64,000 nucleotides of DNA from Silicimonas sp. Its GTDB lineage: Bacteria; Pseudomonadota; Alphaproteobacteria; Rhodobacterales; Rhodobacteraceae. The notes under the pieces were generated by a model, which worked only from the letters and a program-made list of their open reading frames with translations, ran no database searches and was not told the DNA's origin. The position numbers and the translations under genes are program-made. Location: contig JAJEFO010000019.1 in the NCBI GenBank assembly GCA_022820365.1, forward strand, positions 1 through 64,000, in the 5' to 3' direction. Positions 19,755 through 29,622 of this stretch are shown here, in pieces (positions within the stretch are counted from its first letter, which is position 1; each line of letters opens with the position of its first letter).

Positions 19755-20394
19755 AGCCAGAACGCGCATTGCCCGTGCCGCCGATGCCCACGGCCGGGAT
19801 GTTGCCGACATTTCGCTGATCGCAGTTTCAAAACTTCAGCCGCTTGATCGCATCGAGGCGGTGCTTGGACACGGACATCGCGTCTTCGGCGAGAACCGGC
19901 TGCAGGAAGCCCAGGGAAAGTGGCCGGCCTTCCTCGAGCGCTTCCCGAACGTTGAATTGCACCTTGTTGGCGCGCTGCAGACCAACAAGGTGCGGGCTGC
20001 CATGGCGCTGTTTGATGCCATCCACGTGGTTGATCGCCTGAAACTTGCCATGACGATCGCCCGGATTGCGGGCGAGACCGGTTCTTGCCCTGACCTGTTC
20101 GTCCAAGTGAACACCGGCAACGAACCTCAGAAGGCCGGCGTTGCCGTCGACGAAGCTGACGAACTGGTTGCGGGATGCAGGGCGCTCGACTTGCCGCTAA
20201 AGGGGCTCATGTGCCTGCCACCTGTCGACGAGCCTCCCAGCCTGCACTTCGCGCTCCTGAAGAAAATTGCGGATCGCAACGATCTCCCTGGCCTTTCGAT
20301 GGGAATGAGCGGCGACTTGGAGGAGGCAATCGCGCAAGGGGCCACCCATGTTCGCGTGGGTTCCGCAGTCTTCGGGGCGCGGGACAACGGTTGA
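19741..20394 (+). CDS. yggS: YggS/PLPBP family pyridoxal-phosphate homeostasis protein
   Basis: A 217-aa alanine-racemase-fold protein. The PLP lysine lies in LIAVSKLQPLDRIEAVL near residue 27, followed by FGENRLQEAQGKWP, LHLVGALQTNKVRAA, and the closing phosphate-binding stretch LSMGMSGDLEEAIAQGATHV. It buffers PLP and affects amino-acid and keto-acid pools. It is translationally coupled to the TPR-sulfotransferase gene by a 14-bp overlap. Confidence 0.95.
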   Translation: MSLTKARTRIARAADAHGRDVADISLIAVSKLQPLDRIEAVLGHGHRVFGENRLQEAQGKWPAFLERFPNVELHLVGALQTNKVRAAMALFDAIHVVDRLKLAMTIARIAGETGSCPDLFVQVNTGNEPQKAGVAVDEADELVAGCRALDLPLKGLMCLPPVDEPPSLHFALLKKIADRNDLPGLSMGMSGDLEEAIAQGATHVRVGSAVFGARDNG

Positions 20395-20572
20395 GGCAAG
20401 CGAGCTTTTTTTGCCCTTGTTTCGGAAAACCAGGTTGTTCCCGCCGCCTTCAAAAGTCAACGCGGAGCGCCGTGATCTTGCCGCTCCTTCCACGGGCGCC
20501 GGCAGCATGAGGTGTTCGCGCATGGCGTTGCCTGCATTTGCGTGCAGGATGAACCGCGCCCTGGGCGGGAGA

Positions 20573-21154
20573 TTATGCTTGGGGCGGAACGATCAGCCGC
20601 GCACCAAGCGGGAGATGACGGGCGATCCATGTGAGATGATCGGGCCGAAACGCAATGCAGCCTTCCGTGGGGCAACCTGCCCGTCGCCAGCAATGCGCAA
20701 AGATCGCCGAGCCTGCACCCGGCATTGCATCCGGCCAATTCCAATCCGTCAGCAACACCAGGTCGTAAAGCCGGTCTGAACGCCAAAGCCGTTCATGGGA
20801 CGCTCCGAAGGGTGCCCGTACCATGTGGTTGTAGGCTGGGTGTCCGGTATCGTCGCACCAACAGTCATCGGTGCGGATCGCTCTCGCCCAGGGCGCAGGA
20901 CTCGCCATCCGGTCGGCGCGGTAAAGCATGCCGACAATCCGATGAATGCCCGCAGGCGTGCCGCCGTCTCCTTCACGCTTTTCCACGACCACGCCATTGC
21001 GGCCAATGGTGCAGGGAAAGTGCCGCTTCCGGAACCACAGCCCGGATCGGGAAAGAGCAAGATCGGCAGGCCTGCCGCCGCGCCCTCCTGGAAACACTCG
21101 TCCGAAGCGATGTCCTTTCGATCCGGGTTCAGTCACCTTGGTCGGGTCGTTCAC
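20573..21154 (-). CDS. L,D-transpeptidase (YkuD) family protein
   Basis: A 193-aa protein with the YkuD catalytic region [21 protein letters not shown] near residues 149-169, where His and the final Cys are the expected catalytic pair, and an upstream [15 protein letters not shown] substrate loop. The family makes 3-3 peptidoglycan cross-links or attaches lipoprotein; this short version has no visible signal peptide. The start is GTG 21154, which overlaps the ribA stop by four bases (GTGA). Confidence 0.85.
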   Translation of the reverse strand: MNDPTKVTEPGSKGHRFGRVFPGGRGGRPADLALSRSGLWFRKRHFPCTIGRNGVVVEKREGDGGTPAGIHRIVGMLYRADRMASPAPWARAIRTDDCWCDDTGHPAYNHMVRAPFGASHERLWRSDRLYDLVLLTDWNWPDAMPGAGSAIFAHCWRRAGCPTEGCIAFRPDHLTWIARHLPLGARLIVPPQA

Positions 21155-22227
21155 AGAAGATGTCCCGACTTCCTGGCCTTGACGTCAAGGTAGCCGGCAT
21201 TTTCGGCGGTTTTCCCGACCCACAGCGGAACCCGCTCAACGACCTCGATTCCCTGCGTCTTCATCATTTCTACCTTGGCCGGGTTGTTGGTCAGAAGGCG
21301 CACGGATGAAAATCCAAGTCGCTTCAGAATGTCGGCTCCCGTGCGAAAGTCGCGCTCGTCATCCTCGAATCCAAGGCGGTGATTGGCCTCGACCGTGTCA
21401 AACCCCTGGTCCTGCAAACTGTAGGCCCTCATCTTGTTGGCCAGGCCGATGCCGCGACCTTCTTGATGGAGATAGAGCAGAATGCCCGTGCCTTCTTCCT
21501 GCATCTGCTTGAGGGCGGCATGCAACTGTGCCCCGCAATCGCATTTCAGGGATCCAAGGACATCGCCGGTGAAGCAAGCTGAATGCAGTCTCGTCAGCAC
21601 CGGGGCGTCCCGTGCCGGCTTCCCGATTTCGGCTGCTACGTGATCCTCGCCGCCATCACGTGGCCGGAACACGTGCACGCGGCCTTGTTCGGCGAGGGCC
21701 ATAGGCACTCGGCCTGATACGACCTCCTCATGAGTTGCTGGCGCTGCCAGGAATTCATCAAGGCCGTTCGTGTCCAGCACCGTCAGTTCCTCGGGCGGCG
21801 CATCGTCGAGGTCAGTCACTATGGCCGCGGGGAGAAGTCTTGCGGACTTGACCAATTGGAGAGCGATCCCGTGAATGCGGGCCGAACCGTCCCGTTCCGA
21901 AATGAAGGGCCCCTTCATTGGGCTTGAGAGATCGTCCTGCGGGTCGGCAACCGATGCTACCCAAGCTGCAGTCGCGTCGTCGGGCAGGCGAAGCCGTGCA
22001 AGATCGCCGTCATAGGCCCGCGCGCTCAGCGTCTCTGCGCGGCGGGCGGTAATCACCAAGACGGAGGCACCTTGCTTCATGACATCCGAGAGCCTGACGG
22101 GGTCAACGCCGTCGGCAGCGAGAACCAGCGCACTCGACGTGTCGGTGGCGAGCACGACCGGCAGGCCAAGCCGCAAGTCGGTACGTGCTCGCGCAATGCG
22201 CTCCTGGATGCTCGGTCTCAGTGACAT
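21151..22227 (-). CDS. ribA: GTP cyclohydrolase II with N-terminal extension
   Basis: A 358-aa protein. The C-terminal half is a clear RibA domain: zinc ligands in [20 protein letters not shown] near 210-230, [20 protein letters not shown] near 255-275, and [10 protein letters not shown]. The first 170 residues resemble a degenerate RibB-type domain, as in other alphaproteobacterial RibA proteins. It converts GTP to the first pyrimidine intermediate of riboflavin synthesis. The start at 22227 excludes a longer Cys-rich upstream frame that looks non-coding. Confidence 0.92.
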   Translation of the reverse strand: MSLRPSIQERIARARTDLRLGLPVVLATDTSSALVLAADGVDPVRLSDVMKQGASVLVITARRAETLSARAYDGDLARLRLPDDATAAWVASVADPQDDLSSPMKGPFISERDGSARIHGIALQLVKSARLLPAAIVTDLDDAPPEELTVLDTNGLDEFLAAPATHEEVVSGRVPMALAEQGRVHVFRPRDGGEDHVAAEIGKPARDAPVLTRLHSACFTGDVLGSLKCDCGAQLHAALKQMQEEGTGILLYLHQEGRGIGLANKMRAYSLQDQGFDTVEANHRLGFEDDERDFRTGADILKRLGFSSVRLLTNNPAKVEMMKTQGIEVVERVPLWVGKTAENAGYLDVKARKSGHLL

Positions 22228-22385
22228 CGGTGTCCGTTGCCGTTCAGGTTTTCCATCTGACCTGTTTCCGCGATTTTTTGAAACAATTCCACTGCCCGCG
22301 ACACGTCCCGGTGAAAAATTGCAGCATTTCTTGCAAGGCGAGTGGAAGTTCCGCATTTCCTTTCTGGAAGGCGGTGGAGGACGAA

Positions 22386-23075
22386 ATGCCCCAGAACCTG
22401 AAAAAAATCTTGCTGGTGGATGACGATGATGACTTGCGCGAGGCGCTTGGCGAACAACTGATTCTGACCGAAGACTTCGACGTATTCGAGGCCGTGAACG
22501 GAGCAGAAGCCACGCTGAAGGTCAAGCAGGCCATTTACGATCTGGTGATTCTGGACGTCGGTTTGCCTGACACGGACGGCCGCGAGCTTTGTCGCGTGCT
22601 GAGAAAGCAGGGTGTCAAGTGTCCGATTCTCATGCTGACGGGCCATGACACCGATGCCGACACGATCTTGGGTCTTGATGCCGGCGCCAATGACTATGTC
22701 ACCAAGCCGTTCAAGTTTCCCGTGCTGCTCGCGCGGATTCGCGCGCAGCTCAGGCAGCACGAACAGTCCGAGGATGCAGTGTTTCAGCTAGGACCCTACA
22801 CGTTCCAGCCCGCCCAGAAGATGTTGCTCACGGAGGACGAGAAGAAGATTCGCCTGACCGAAAAGGAAACGAACATCCTGAAGTTTCTCTATCGAGCCCC
22901 GGACGGGGTCGTGGCGCGCGACGTGCTTCTCCACGAGGTATGGGGATACAATGCCGGCGTCACGACGCATACGCTGGAAACACATATCTACCGCTTGCGG
23001 CAGAAAATCGAACCCGAACCATCGAATGCACGTTTGCTGATAACCGAGTCCGGCGGATATCGACTGGTCGCCTGA
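22386..23075 (+). CDS. OmpR-family response regulator (CenR-like)
   Basis: A 229-aa regulator with a receiver domain (acidic cluster VDDDDD at 11-16, phospho-acceptor Asp57 in [13 protein letters not shown], switch Lys in [12 protein letters not shown]) and a winged-helix DNA-binding domain from about 135 ([20 protein letters not shown], then [16 protein letters not shown]). GGAGG precedes ATG 22386. It resembles the alphaproteobacterial CenR branch, which affects envelope functions; no sensor kinase is adjacent. Confidence 0.92.
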   Translation: MPQNLKKILLVDDDDDLREALGEQLILTEDFDVFEAVNGAEATLKVKQAIYDLVILDVGLPDTDGRELCRVLRKQGVKCPILMLTGHDTDADTILGLDAGANDYVTKPFKFPVLLARIRAQLRQHEQSEDAVFQLGPYTFQPAQKMLLTEDEKKIRLTEKETNILKFLYRAPDGVVARDVLLHEVWGYNAGVTTHTLETHIYRLRQKIEPEPSNARLLITESGGYRLVA

Positions 23076-23242
23076 ACGGTGCGGGAGTCCCTGCCGGCGC
23101 GACGGCGCAATTGAGGTGTCCGCGGCATCGAATGTGAAACTGCGCGTGGCAACAGGCCCTGCGCTTGGCGCGCGCCTCGCTAAACGCTTGCCGCCGCAAT
23201 TGGCCAAGTCTAGTGTCCAAGCGCCAGGAACTCAGGTGTTTC

Positions 23243-23923
23243 ATGTTGATAGGCATCCTGCAATGCGGCCACTTTCCGACCGCAGACGGCTACGCGGACC
23301 GCACCTACACGGACCTTTATTCAAGCGTCCTCGCCGGTCATGGACTGACGTTTCGGACCTGGAGCGTGGTCGACATGGAATTCCCGGATTCCGTCAGTGA
23401 TGCCGAAGGCTGGCTGCTGACAGGCTCCCTTCACGGGGCCTATGATGACCAGCCATTCATCCCGCCCTTGGAAGACTTCATCCGCAATGCCCGCACGGAC
23501 GGTGTCCCTACGGTGGGGATTTGTTTCGGACACCAGATCATCGCGCAGGCGCTCGGAGGACGGGTCGAAAAGTTCTCCGGCGGGTGGTCGATCGGCCGCG
23601 TCGAATACGATTTCGAAGGCGAGACCATTGCCCTGAACGCATGGCATCAGGACCAAGTGGTCAGGAAGCCAGACGTTGCCCGCACCGTAGCCACGGCGGA
23701 TGACTGCGAATATGCTGGCTTGGCATACGGAAACTGGGCCCTGACCGTTCAGCCCCACCCGGAATTCGACGACGATGCGGTTCGCATGCTCTTGGGCCAT
23801 CGTGCGCCGGGCGTGGTTCCGGAAGACCGCATGGAACAGGCGTGCAAAGGGCTTGACCTTCCGGTGTCGTCGGCAATGTTCGGGGCTAGGATGGCGCAGT
23901 TTCTGAAGGACGCCCGCAGTTGA
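23243..23923 (+). CDS. Class I glutamine amidotransferase-like protein
   Basis: A 226-aa protein with the amidotransferase nucleophile elbow VGICFGHQIIAQALGG (Cys near residue 93), the oxyanion part LLTGSLHGAYDD and the catalytic His-Glu pair in LTVQPHPEFDDD near residue 175. It resembles GuaA-like stand-alone amidotransferases. The partner synthetase and substrate cannot be told from sequence. It converges with the ThDP-enzyme gene. Confidence 0.88.
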   Translation: MLIGILQCGHFPTADGYADRTYTDLYSSVLAGHGLTFRTWSVVDMEFPDSVSDAEGWLLTGSLHGAYDDQPFIPPLEDFIRNARTDGVPTVGICFGHQIIAQALGGRVEKFSGGWSIGRVEYDFEGETIALNAWHQDQVVRKPDVARTVATADDCEYAGLAYGNWALTVQPHPEFDDDAVRMLLGHRAPGVVPEDRMEQACKGLDLPVSSAMFGARMAQFLKDARS

Positions 23924-23966
23924 CCGGCCCAGCGTCCCTTTGCAATGCGCGCGCGTGTCCCCGCGT

Positions 23967-25679
23967 TCACTTAAAGGACTGAAGGCTGACTCGTTCCGGT
24001 ACGGCATCGTCCAGAATGCGCACGTCGATCACTGACGTTTTGTCGCCGCGCATCGCGTCGGCAAGAGCCTGGTCCAATGCACCGCTGTTCTCGACCCGAA
24101 TGCCAGTGCAGCCGAACGCGCGCGCAATTTCGGCGTAGTCCAGCTCGGTGAACTCGGTGGAAATGTAGCGGCTATCGAAGAAGAGCCTCTGGTTGTCCTT
24201 GATGAAATGCATGTTCGAATTGTTCATGACGACGACGGTCAGGTTGGCGCCGCTGCGCACGGCTGTCTCCAGCTCCTGGACGACCATGGCGAATCCGCCG
24301 TCTCCGGTCAGGCAGACGACTTTCTGGTCCGGCGTCGCCAATGCGCGCGAGATGGCGGCAGGCAACCCATAGCCCATCACGCCGAAGCCGCGCGGCCCCA
24401 GGTAGTTTCTCCCCGGACTCTGCACCTCGAAATACTGGCCGCCCCAGATCTGGTTAAACCCGGAATCACAGACAAGAACGTCGTCGTCCTGCATGGCATC
24501 CCGCATCGCGCGGATCACCTGAATCGGGTGAACCGGCCTGGCGTCGCGATCCTGGGCAAGCGGTGACTCGATGCCCTTCTCCTTTCGCCAATTCGCGGCA
24601 ACGGCGGAAACGGCGTCACGCTGTGCCGTATTGGGCGTGACACGAAGGTCGGATCTGAGAAGGCCGAGCATCTCCCGCAAGACGGCCTTGATGTCGCCTG
24701 TCAGTGCCAGCTCAACCGCGTAGTTGCGGCCGATCTGGGTTGGCTCGATGTCGATCTGAACAAGTCGCGTCTTCCTGTCAGGAATGCGCCAGGCCGCCGT
24801 GCCGACATTGTTGAAGCGAGTCCCCAGAGCCAGCCCCAAGTCCGCTTGAAGGACGTATTCGTTTGACGCCGGCCTCCCGAGGAGGCCGTAGGGTCCGAGG
24901 CTGAGGGGATGGTTTTCGGGCAGCGTGCCCTTGCCCATGTAGGACGTCGCCACCGGCATGTCGAGCAGTTCGGCGAGCTCCCTGACTTCATCCATCGCGC
25001 CCGAGGCCATCACGCCGCCGCCGCCTAGGATGATCGGTCGCCTGGCGGACAGAATTGCGTCGACAGCGGCGGAAATCTCGTGCTGGGGCGGCGTCGGTCG
25101 ATACGCCGGCCACCTGGCGTAGCGCGTATCGACTTCGAGTTCTTCTTCGGCGAATTCGTGAGTCGCCCGCAGCGTCGTAATCGGGAAGCTCAGAAGCACG
25201 GGGCCGGGTCGTCCGGTGGTTGCGATCTGGAAGGCCCGCTTCACGAATTCCGGAATTCGCTCGACATGATCCACCGAGAAGACACTCTTGGTGATCGCGC
25301 GAAAGAGCGTTGTCTGGTCGATCTCCTGAAACGATTCGCGACCCCGCCAGTCCGCTCGAACGTCAGAGACGATGGCCACGACGGGAATGCCCGAGAGAAA
25401 GGATTCCGAGATGCCGCTGACCAGGTTGGTGGCACCCGGCCCGACCGTGGCGTCGCAGACACCGACCTTGCTGGTGGCACGTGCATGGGAATCGGCCATC
25501 TTTGCAGCAGCCTGTTCGTGCCGCACCAGAACATGGCGGATGTCATTGCGGCGGAAGATTGCATCGTGAATGTGGGTTTGCTCGCCCGGCAGACCGAACA
25601 TCGTGTCAACGTTGAACCGGCGAAGCATCTCAACGATCGTCTCGCCGCCATTCATCGCCCTCGCGTCTTCGTTTGGCAT
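23967..25679 (-). CDS. Thiamine-diphosphate-dependent enzyme, acetolactate-synthase family
   Basis: A 570-aa enzyme with the three ThDP domains: the N-terminal Pyr domain with catalytic Glu in VLVRHEQAAAKMADSHAR near 54, a central Rossmann-like domain (RPIILGGGGVMASGA), and a C-terminal PP domain with the GDG motif LTGDGGFAMVVQELETAVRS and MNNSN near 490. Relatives decarboxylate or condense 2-oxo acids; it lacks a regulatory subunit gene, so a catabolic role is likelier than valine synthesis. AAGGAG precedes the start. It is the last gene of the leftward TTT-sulfatase unit. Confidence 0.9.
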   Translation of the reverse strand: MPNEDARAMNGGETIVEMLRRFNVDTMFGLPGEQTHIHDAIFRRNDIRHVLVRHEQAAAKMADSHARATSKVGVCDATVGPGATNLVSGISESFLSGIPVVAIVSDVRADWRGRESFQEIDQTTLFRAITKSVFSVDHVERIPEFVKRAFQIATTGRPGPVLLSFPITTLRATHEFAEEELEVDTRYARWPAYRPTPPQHEISAAVDAILSARRPIILGGGGVMASGAMDEVRELAELLDMPVATSYMGKGTLPENHPLSLGPYGLLGRPASNEYVLQADLGLALGTRFNNVGTAAWRIPDRKTRLVQIDIEPTQIGRNYAVELALTGDIKAVLREMLGLLRSDLRVTPNTAQRDAVSAVAANWRKEKGIESPLAQDRDARPVHPIQVIRAMRDAMQDDDVLVCDSGFNQIWGGQYFEVQSPGRNYLGPRGFGVMGYGLPAAISRALATPDQKVVCLTGDGGFAMVVQELETAVRSGANLTVVVMNNSNMHFIKDNQRLFFDSRYISTEFTELDYAEIARAFGCTGIRVENSGALDQALADAMRGDKTSVIDVRILDDAVPERVSLQSFK

Positions 25680-25681
25680 GG

Positions 25682-26063
25682 CCCGCTCCTTAGCGCTTGA
25701 ATTGCGACGGTTCCATCGGTGCCTTCACGGTCCGACATAAAGGCCGCCATTGATCAGAACATCTGGCGCATCAGGTGACAGCGCAAATGGATTCAACTGC
25801 GCCGCGACGGCTTCGGCATCGGCGCGGTCATGCGCGACTTGGCTTATGCGTTCGTGTTCGGCCGCCAGCGCCTCTCCAAGCGCGATGTTCAGGTCGACAA
25901 GCGTGACCCGCATGCCCTGGTCCAGGAACGTGTTCGCGATGCCGAGGCCGATCTCACAGCGCCCGCCGGTGATGAGGACGTGATCTCTCCGGAATTCCAA
26001 CGGATGCTCCCTGTCAACTCGGTCCGGCCCGTGCGGGCCACGTTGCCGATGAACGTCTCGCAT
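25682..26063 (-). pseudogene. Broken short-chain dehydrogenase (SDR)
   Basis: The frame 26063-25725 carries an SDR-like start (HVLITGGRCEIGLGIANTFL, DQGMRVTLVDLN) but only about 110 residues, where a full SDR has about 250. The motif TGGRCEIG departs from TGxxxGIG, and no NNAG or YxxxK is present. It ends INGGLYVGP, like an SDR C-terminus. In another frame directly after, VKAPMEPSQFKR ends at about 25690, so an internal deletion plus a frameshift is likely. It lies between the sulfatase and the ThDP-enzyme genes in the same unit. Confidence 0.6.
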
Positions 26064-26089
26064 TGGACCGCGACGTGGACTTGCCTTGT

Positions 26090-27583
26090 TCAGGCAACCT
26101 CGATCGCGTTCGGCAGGAGCACCCTTTCAAGATGCTCCTTCGCCTCGGCGTGGGTTATCCAGTCCGGCGGCGGGAAATCCGCCGCCATCTCCCAATCATC
26201 CCCGCTCGCTTCCATGTGGCCTGCTATCCGGGCGTCAAACTCGTCCATCAACGATTGATGCGCCGGATCATCCACCAGGTTGTTCTGTTCATGGTAGTCT
26301 GCGCGCTCGTCAAACAGCAGCACGCGCTCGCCCTTGTGGCGCATGTAGAGCCAGTCCTTGGTGCGTATTCCGCGCTCGGCAAAGGGCGCAAACTCGTGCG
26401 GGTTGGCACCCGATTGGGTAAAGACCTGGTACCAGATCGCATCGCGCGCCTCGGTTGCTTCGCCATCAAGAACGGGAAGGTAGCTTTGGCCATCGATGTC
26501 CTCGGGCAAGTCCGCCCCAACGATGTCGAGGATCGTCGGCATCATGTCAGGGCCGACATCGACCAGCGCCTCGGTCTTCTGCGGCTTGAACCGTGCGACG
26601 CAACGGACGATCAACGGCACGTGCATGGCAGCCCGGTAAGCCGAGTTCTTGATCCCGCAGTAGTGACCGTGCTGACCGCACATGTCGCCGTGATCGCTGA
26701 AGAACAGCACGACCGTGTCATCCGCGACATCCTGGCGATCAAGTTCGTTCAGGATTCGTCCGACGTTCCAGTCTATGTTGTGGATCATGCCATAGTACTC
26801 GGCGATGAACTGGCGAATTTCGGCCTCCGTTTCCGGCTCTCCAACGGGTTTGGTGTCGTAGGCCGCGTGGCTCGCGTGTCCCGAGCGCGGATCTCCGTTG
26901 CACCAGACCTCGTTTCGAATTCTCTGAAACTTGCGCTGCAATTCCATGTCGGGAACGCCCGCCGGCAGTGGCACATCGTCGGGGCTGTAGACCTTGCGCA
27001 GGTAGTTCGGCATGTCCATCGGGAAGTGCGGGGGACCGTAGCTCACGTACCCGATCCAGGGCTTGCCGTCCTTGGCGGTCGTCGCATCGGCAATGAATTC
27101 GATCAGCTGATCGGTCTGGTAGTCCGGCTCATAGCGCTTGGAATGATAGGCCTGGCCATCGTCATCATAGTAGATCGACGACATGTACTCGTGTCCGCGA
27201 TTGAAGCCAATGAAGTGATCCCAGCCAAATCGGCGATCGGGCGGCACGAAGCCGGGCTTGGGCCCGCCTTCGAGATGCCACTTTCCGATGTACCCGGTCC
27301 GATAGCCGGCATCCTTCATGAGTTCCGCAAGGAAGACCTGATCGCCACGCAGCGGAAAGTGGTTTTGAACCATCCCGTGCCCCTGGGCGTATTTTCCCGT
27401 CATTACGGAGGCACGGAACGGACAGCAGAGCGGGTACGACGCATAGGCCTCGGTGAACTGAACCCCTTCGCTTGCCAGCCTGTCGATATGCGGCGTCTTT
27501 ATGGTCGAATTGCCTGCGCACCCCATCGCGTCGTACCGCATCTGGTCGGCATAGATCAGGAGGATGTTTGGTCTCTTTCTCAT
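26090..27583 (-). CDS. Type I sulfatase
   Basis: A 497-aa alkaline-phosphatase-superfamily sulfatase. The formylglycine motif C-x-P-x-R is C53-C-P-F-R57, the metal site starts with NILLIYADQMRYDAMG, and the second half has VVLFFSDHGDMCGQHGH and GYIGKWHLEGG. It should remove sulfate from an organic ester. No signal peptide is seen, so it may act in the cytoplasm on an imported compound. The start at 27583 is fixed by the four-base ATGA overlap with tctA, which implies co-expression with the importer. The exact substrate is unknown. Confidence 0.93.
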   Translation of the reverse strand: MRKRPNILLIYADQMRYDAMGCAGNSTIKTPHIDRLASEGVQFTEAYASYPLCCPFRASVMTGKYAQGHGMVQNHFPLRGDQVFLAELMKDAGYRTGYIGKWHLEGGPKPGFVPPDRRFGWDHFIGFNRGHEYMSSIYYDDDGQAYHSKRYEPDYQTDQLIEFIADATTAKDGKPWIGYVSYGPPHFPMDMPNYLRKVYSPDDVPLPAGVPDMELQRKFQRIRNEVWCNGDPRSGHASHAAYDTKPVGEPETEAEIRQFIAEYYGMIHNIDWNVGRILNELDRQDVADDTVVLFFSDHGDMCGQHGHYCGIKNSAYRAAMHVPLIVRCVARFKPQKTEALVDVGPDMMPTILDIVGADLPEDIDGQSYLPVLDGEATEARDAIWYQVFTQSGANPHEFAPFAERGIRTKDWLYMRHKGERVLLFDERADYHEQNNLVDDPAHQSLMDEFDARIAGHMEASGDDWEMAADFPPPDWITHAEAKEHLERVLLPNAIEVA

Positions 27584-29088
27584 GGGTCCTCGACCTTCCC
27601 AGCCATGCGGCTTCTCACCCAGGTTGAGATCGGTCCCCAAAGGATTGTCAGTGCCAGGGCGGCATAGATTCCGAGACCGATGGGGGTGTTGAAGAATTCC
27701 GCAGTGCTGCCATCCGCGATCGTGATGGACTGGCGCAGGGAGTTTTCCAGGATCGGGCCAAGCACGAAGCCGATGGAAAGCGGGGCAATGGAATAGCCCA
27801 GTTTCCTGACGACGTAGCCCAGCACTCCGGCGGCCAACAGGACACCGACGTTGAAGAGACTGTTCGAGACCGCGTAGATGCCGGTGAAGCTCAGCAGGAG
27901 CACGGTCGGCACGATCACTGTCATCGGAACCTTGATGAGCATCGCGGCGAAGCGGATCGCGAACAGGCCAATGAACAGCAACAGGATGTTGATGAGGAAG
28001 AGACCGAGGAACAGAGAGTACATGATGTCTGGGCGTTCGTCAAAGAGCGTCGGTCCCGGTGCCAGGCCCTGAATCAGGAACGCGCCCAGCAGAACGGCTG
28101 CGGCCGGGCTGCCCGGAACGCCAAGTGTCAGTGTCGGAACCAGCGCACCGCCGACGGTCGCGTTGTTCGCCGTTTCGGGAGCAACGATGCCCTCGGGAAT
28201 GCCTGTACCGAACTTTTCCGGCTCCTTGGAGCGACGCTTCTCTTCCGAATAGGCAAAGAATGCACCGACCGCGGCGCCCTCTCCGGGGATGATTCCGATA
28301 ATCGTGCCCAGGAGCGAAGATCGCGCCAGATTGCCCTTGAGCTTGGACAAGGTCTTCATGCCCGGGATCTTCACGGTCAGGCTGGTCTTGTCGAATTCAA
28401 TGCGTTTCAGCGCTTTTTCCGCCCCGATCAATACCTCGGACACCGCGAAAATTCCGACGAGAAACGGAACCAGCGGTATGCCTTCATACAAGTGATAGGT
28501 TCCGAACGTGTAGCGTTCCGCGCCATTCAACTCATCCAGTCCCCAGGTCGTCAGAAAGATGCCCAGACCGCCGACAAGCAATCCCTTGAAGAGGTTCGCG
28601 CCCGCAACGCGGACAACGACGACCAGTCCGAAAACGGAGATGGCCAGAAATTCCCGTGGCCCGAACTTGATCGCGACTTGAGCAAGCACGGGCGCGATGA
28701 AGGTCAGACAGACAACGCTTACAAGCCCGCCGATGATGCTGCCTGCCAGCGAAAGTCCCAACGCTTCGCCGCCTCGCCCCTGCTTGTACATCGCGTGCCC
28801 GTCCATGACGGTCGCGATCGCGGCCCCGGTTCCCGGAATTCCGACAGCAATCGCCGATATTGACCCTCCGTAAATCGCGGCATTGTAGATCGCGAGAAGC
28901 AGGATCAGCGACGGAACCGCTTCCATGTAGAACGTGAAAGGCAATGCCAGCGCGATCGCGATCGGCGGCCCGAGACCGGGAAGAATTCCGATGACCAGTC
29001 CTAGGAGTATTCCGACCACCAGCAGGATCATGGTGAACGGATCAAACAGGTTCGCAAACGCGACCCCTACTGCAGCAACGTCAAACAC
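27580..29088 (-). CDS. tctA: Tripartite tricarboxylate transporter large permease TctA
   Basis: A 502-aa membrane protein with many hydrophobic segments. It has the TctA signature near the N-terminus (GILPGLGPPIAIALALPFTF, then YGGSISAIAVGIPGTGAA) and its repeat in the second half (GIIPGEGAAVGAFFAYSEEK, TLGVPGSPAAAVLLG). It forms the ion-coupled channel for an organic anion delivered by TctC. It shares one base with tctB and overlaps the sulfatase start. Confidence 0.95.
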   Translation of the reverse strand: MFDVAAVGVAFANLFDPFTMILLVVGILLGLVIGILPGLGPPIAIALALPFTFYMEAVPSLILLLAIYNAAIYGGSISAIAVGIPGTGAAIATVMDGHAMYKQGRGGEALGLSLAGSIIGGLVSVVCLTFIAPVLAQVAIKFGPREFLAISVFGLVVVVRVAGANLFKGLLVGGLGIFLTTWGLDELNGAERYTFGTYHLYEGIPLVPFLVGIFAVSEVLIGAEKALKRIEFDKTSLTVKIPGMKTLSKLKGNLARSSLLGTIIGIIPGEGAAVGAFFAYSEEKRRSKEPEKFGTGIPEGIVAPETANNATVGGALVPTLTLGVPGSPAAAVLLGAFLIQGLAPGPTLFDERPDIMYSLFLGLFLINILLLFIGLFAIRFAAMLIKVPMTVIVPTVLLLSFTGIYAVSNSLFNVGVLLAAGVLGYVVRKLGYSIAPLSIGFVLGPILENSLRQSITIADGSTAEFFNTPIGLGIYAALALTILWGPISTWVRSRMAGKVEDP

Positions 29089-29543
29089 TAGAGCTGCGTC
29101 CCGAGCAACTGGGTGAAGACCAGATAGACGCCGACCGCCAGCACCAGGACGACGCCGTAGATGACCGGGTTGCGCACGCCCATCGCCAAGCAGAGGAGCG
29201 GCCCGGATATCAGCGCCATCACGACGTAGCCGAAGTTGAGCCAGACAACGTAACCGACCACTGCCGCAGCCAGCGCAAGCAGACCGCGTCTGGCCTCGGC
29301 GGATGAAGCGAACACGGTTTGACCTTCATCTCCTGCCTCGCCCCTCGAGGCGTAGACATAGAGTACAACTGCTGCGCAAAGTGCCGTGAATCCCAGCAGG
29401 AGTTGCGGGAAGAACCTCGAAGGAAGTCCGGAACTGGCCAGCAGTCCGGCGGCCTCGAACCCCTGCGCGACCACTGCAAAATAGGCGCAGGCAACGATGA
29501 CCAGGATTGCAAAGACAATGTTCGCCAATCTCTGGGTCAGCAT
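29088..29543 (-). CDS. tctB: Tripartite tricarboxylate transporter small permease TctB
   Basis: A 151-aa protein with four predicted membrane segments (for example LANIVFAILVIVACAYFAVV and FPQLLLGFTALCAAVVLYVY). The size and position between tctC and tctA identify it as TctB. The start at 29543 is chosen over an upstream extension that is not membrane-like and has no support. Confidence 0.9.
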   Translation of the reverse strand: MLTQRLANIVFAILVIVACAYFAVVAQGFEAAGLLASSGLPSRFFPQLLLGFTALCAAVVLYVYASRGEAGDEGQTVFASSAEARRGLLALAAAVVGYVVWLNFGYVVMALISGPLLCLAMGVRNPVIYGVVLVLAVGVYLVFTQLLGTQL

Positions 29544-29622
29544 TGGCCTGTCTCCCGTGCGTGCGGAAAATGGAACGGGCGCCGCAAAATGGCAGCGCCC
29601 GCACCTGTTCGGCAAATGCACA

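Noticed and set aside
26063..27667. 534-aa plus-strand frame opposite the sulfatase
   Set aside because: The sulfatase on the minus strand has its full motif set and operon overlap; the plus frame is a shadow.
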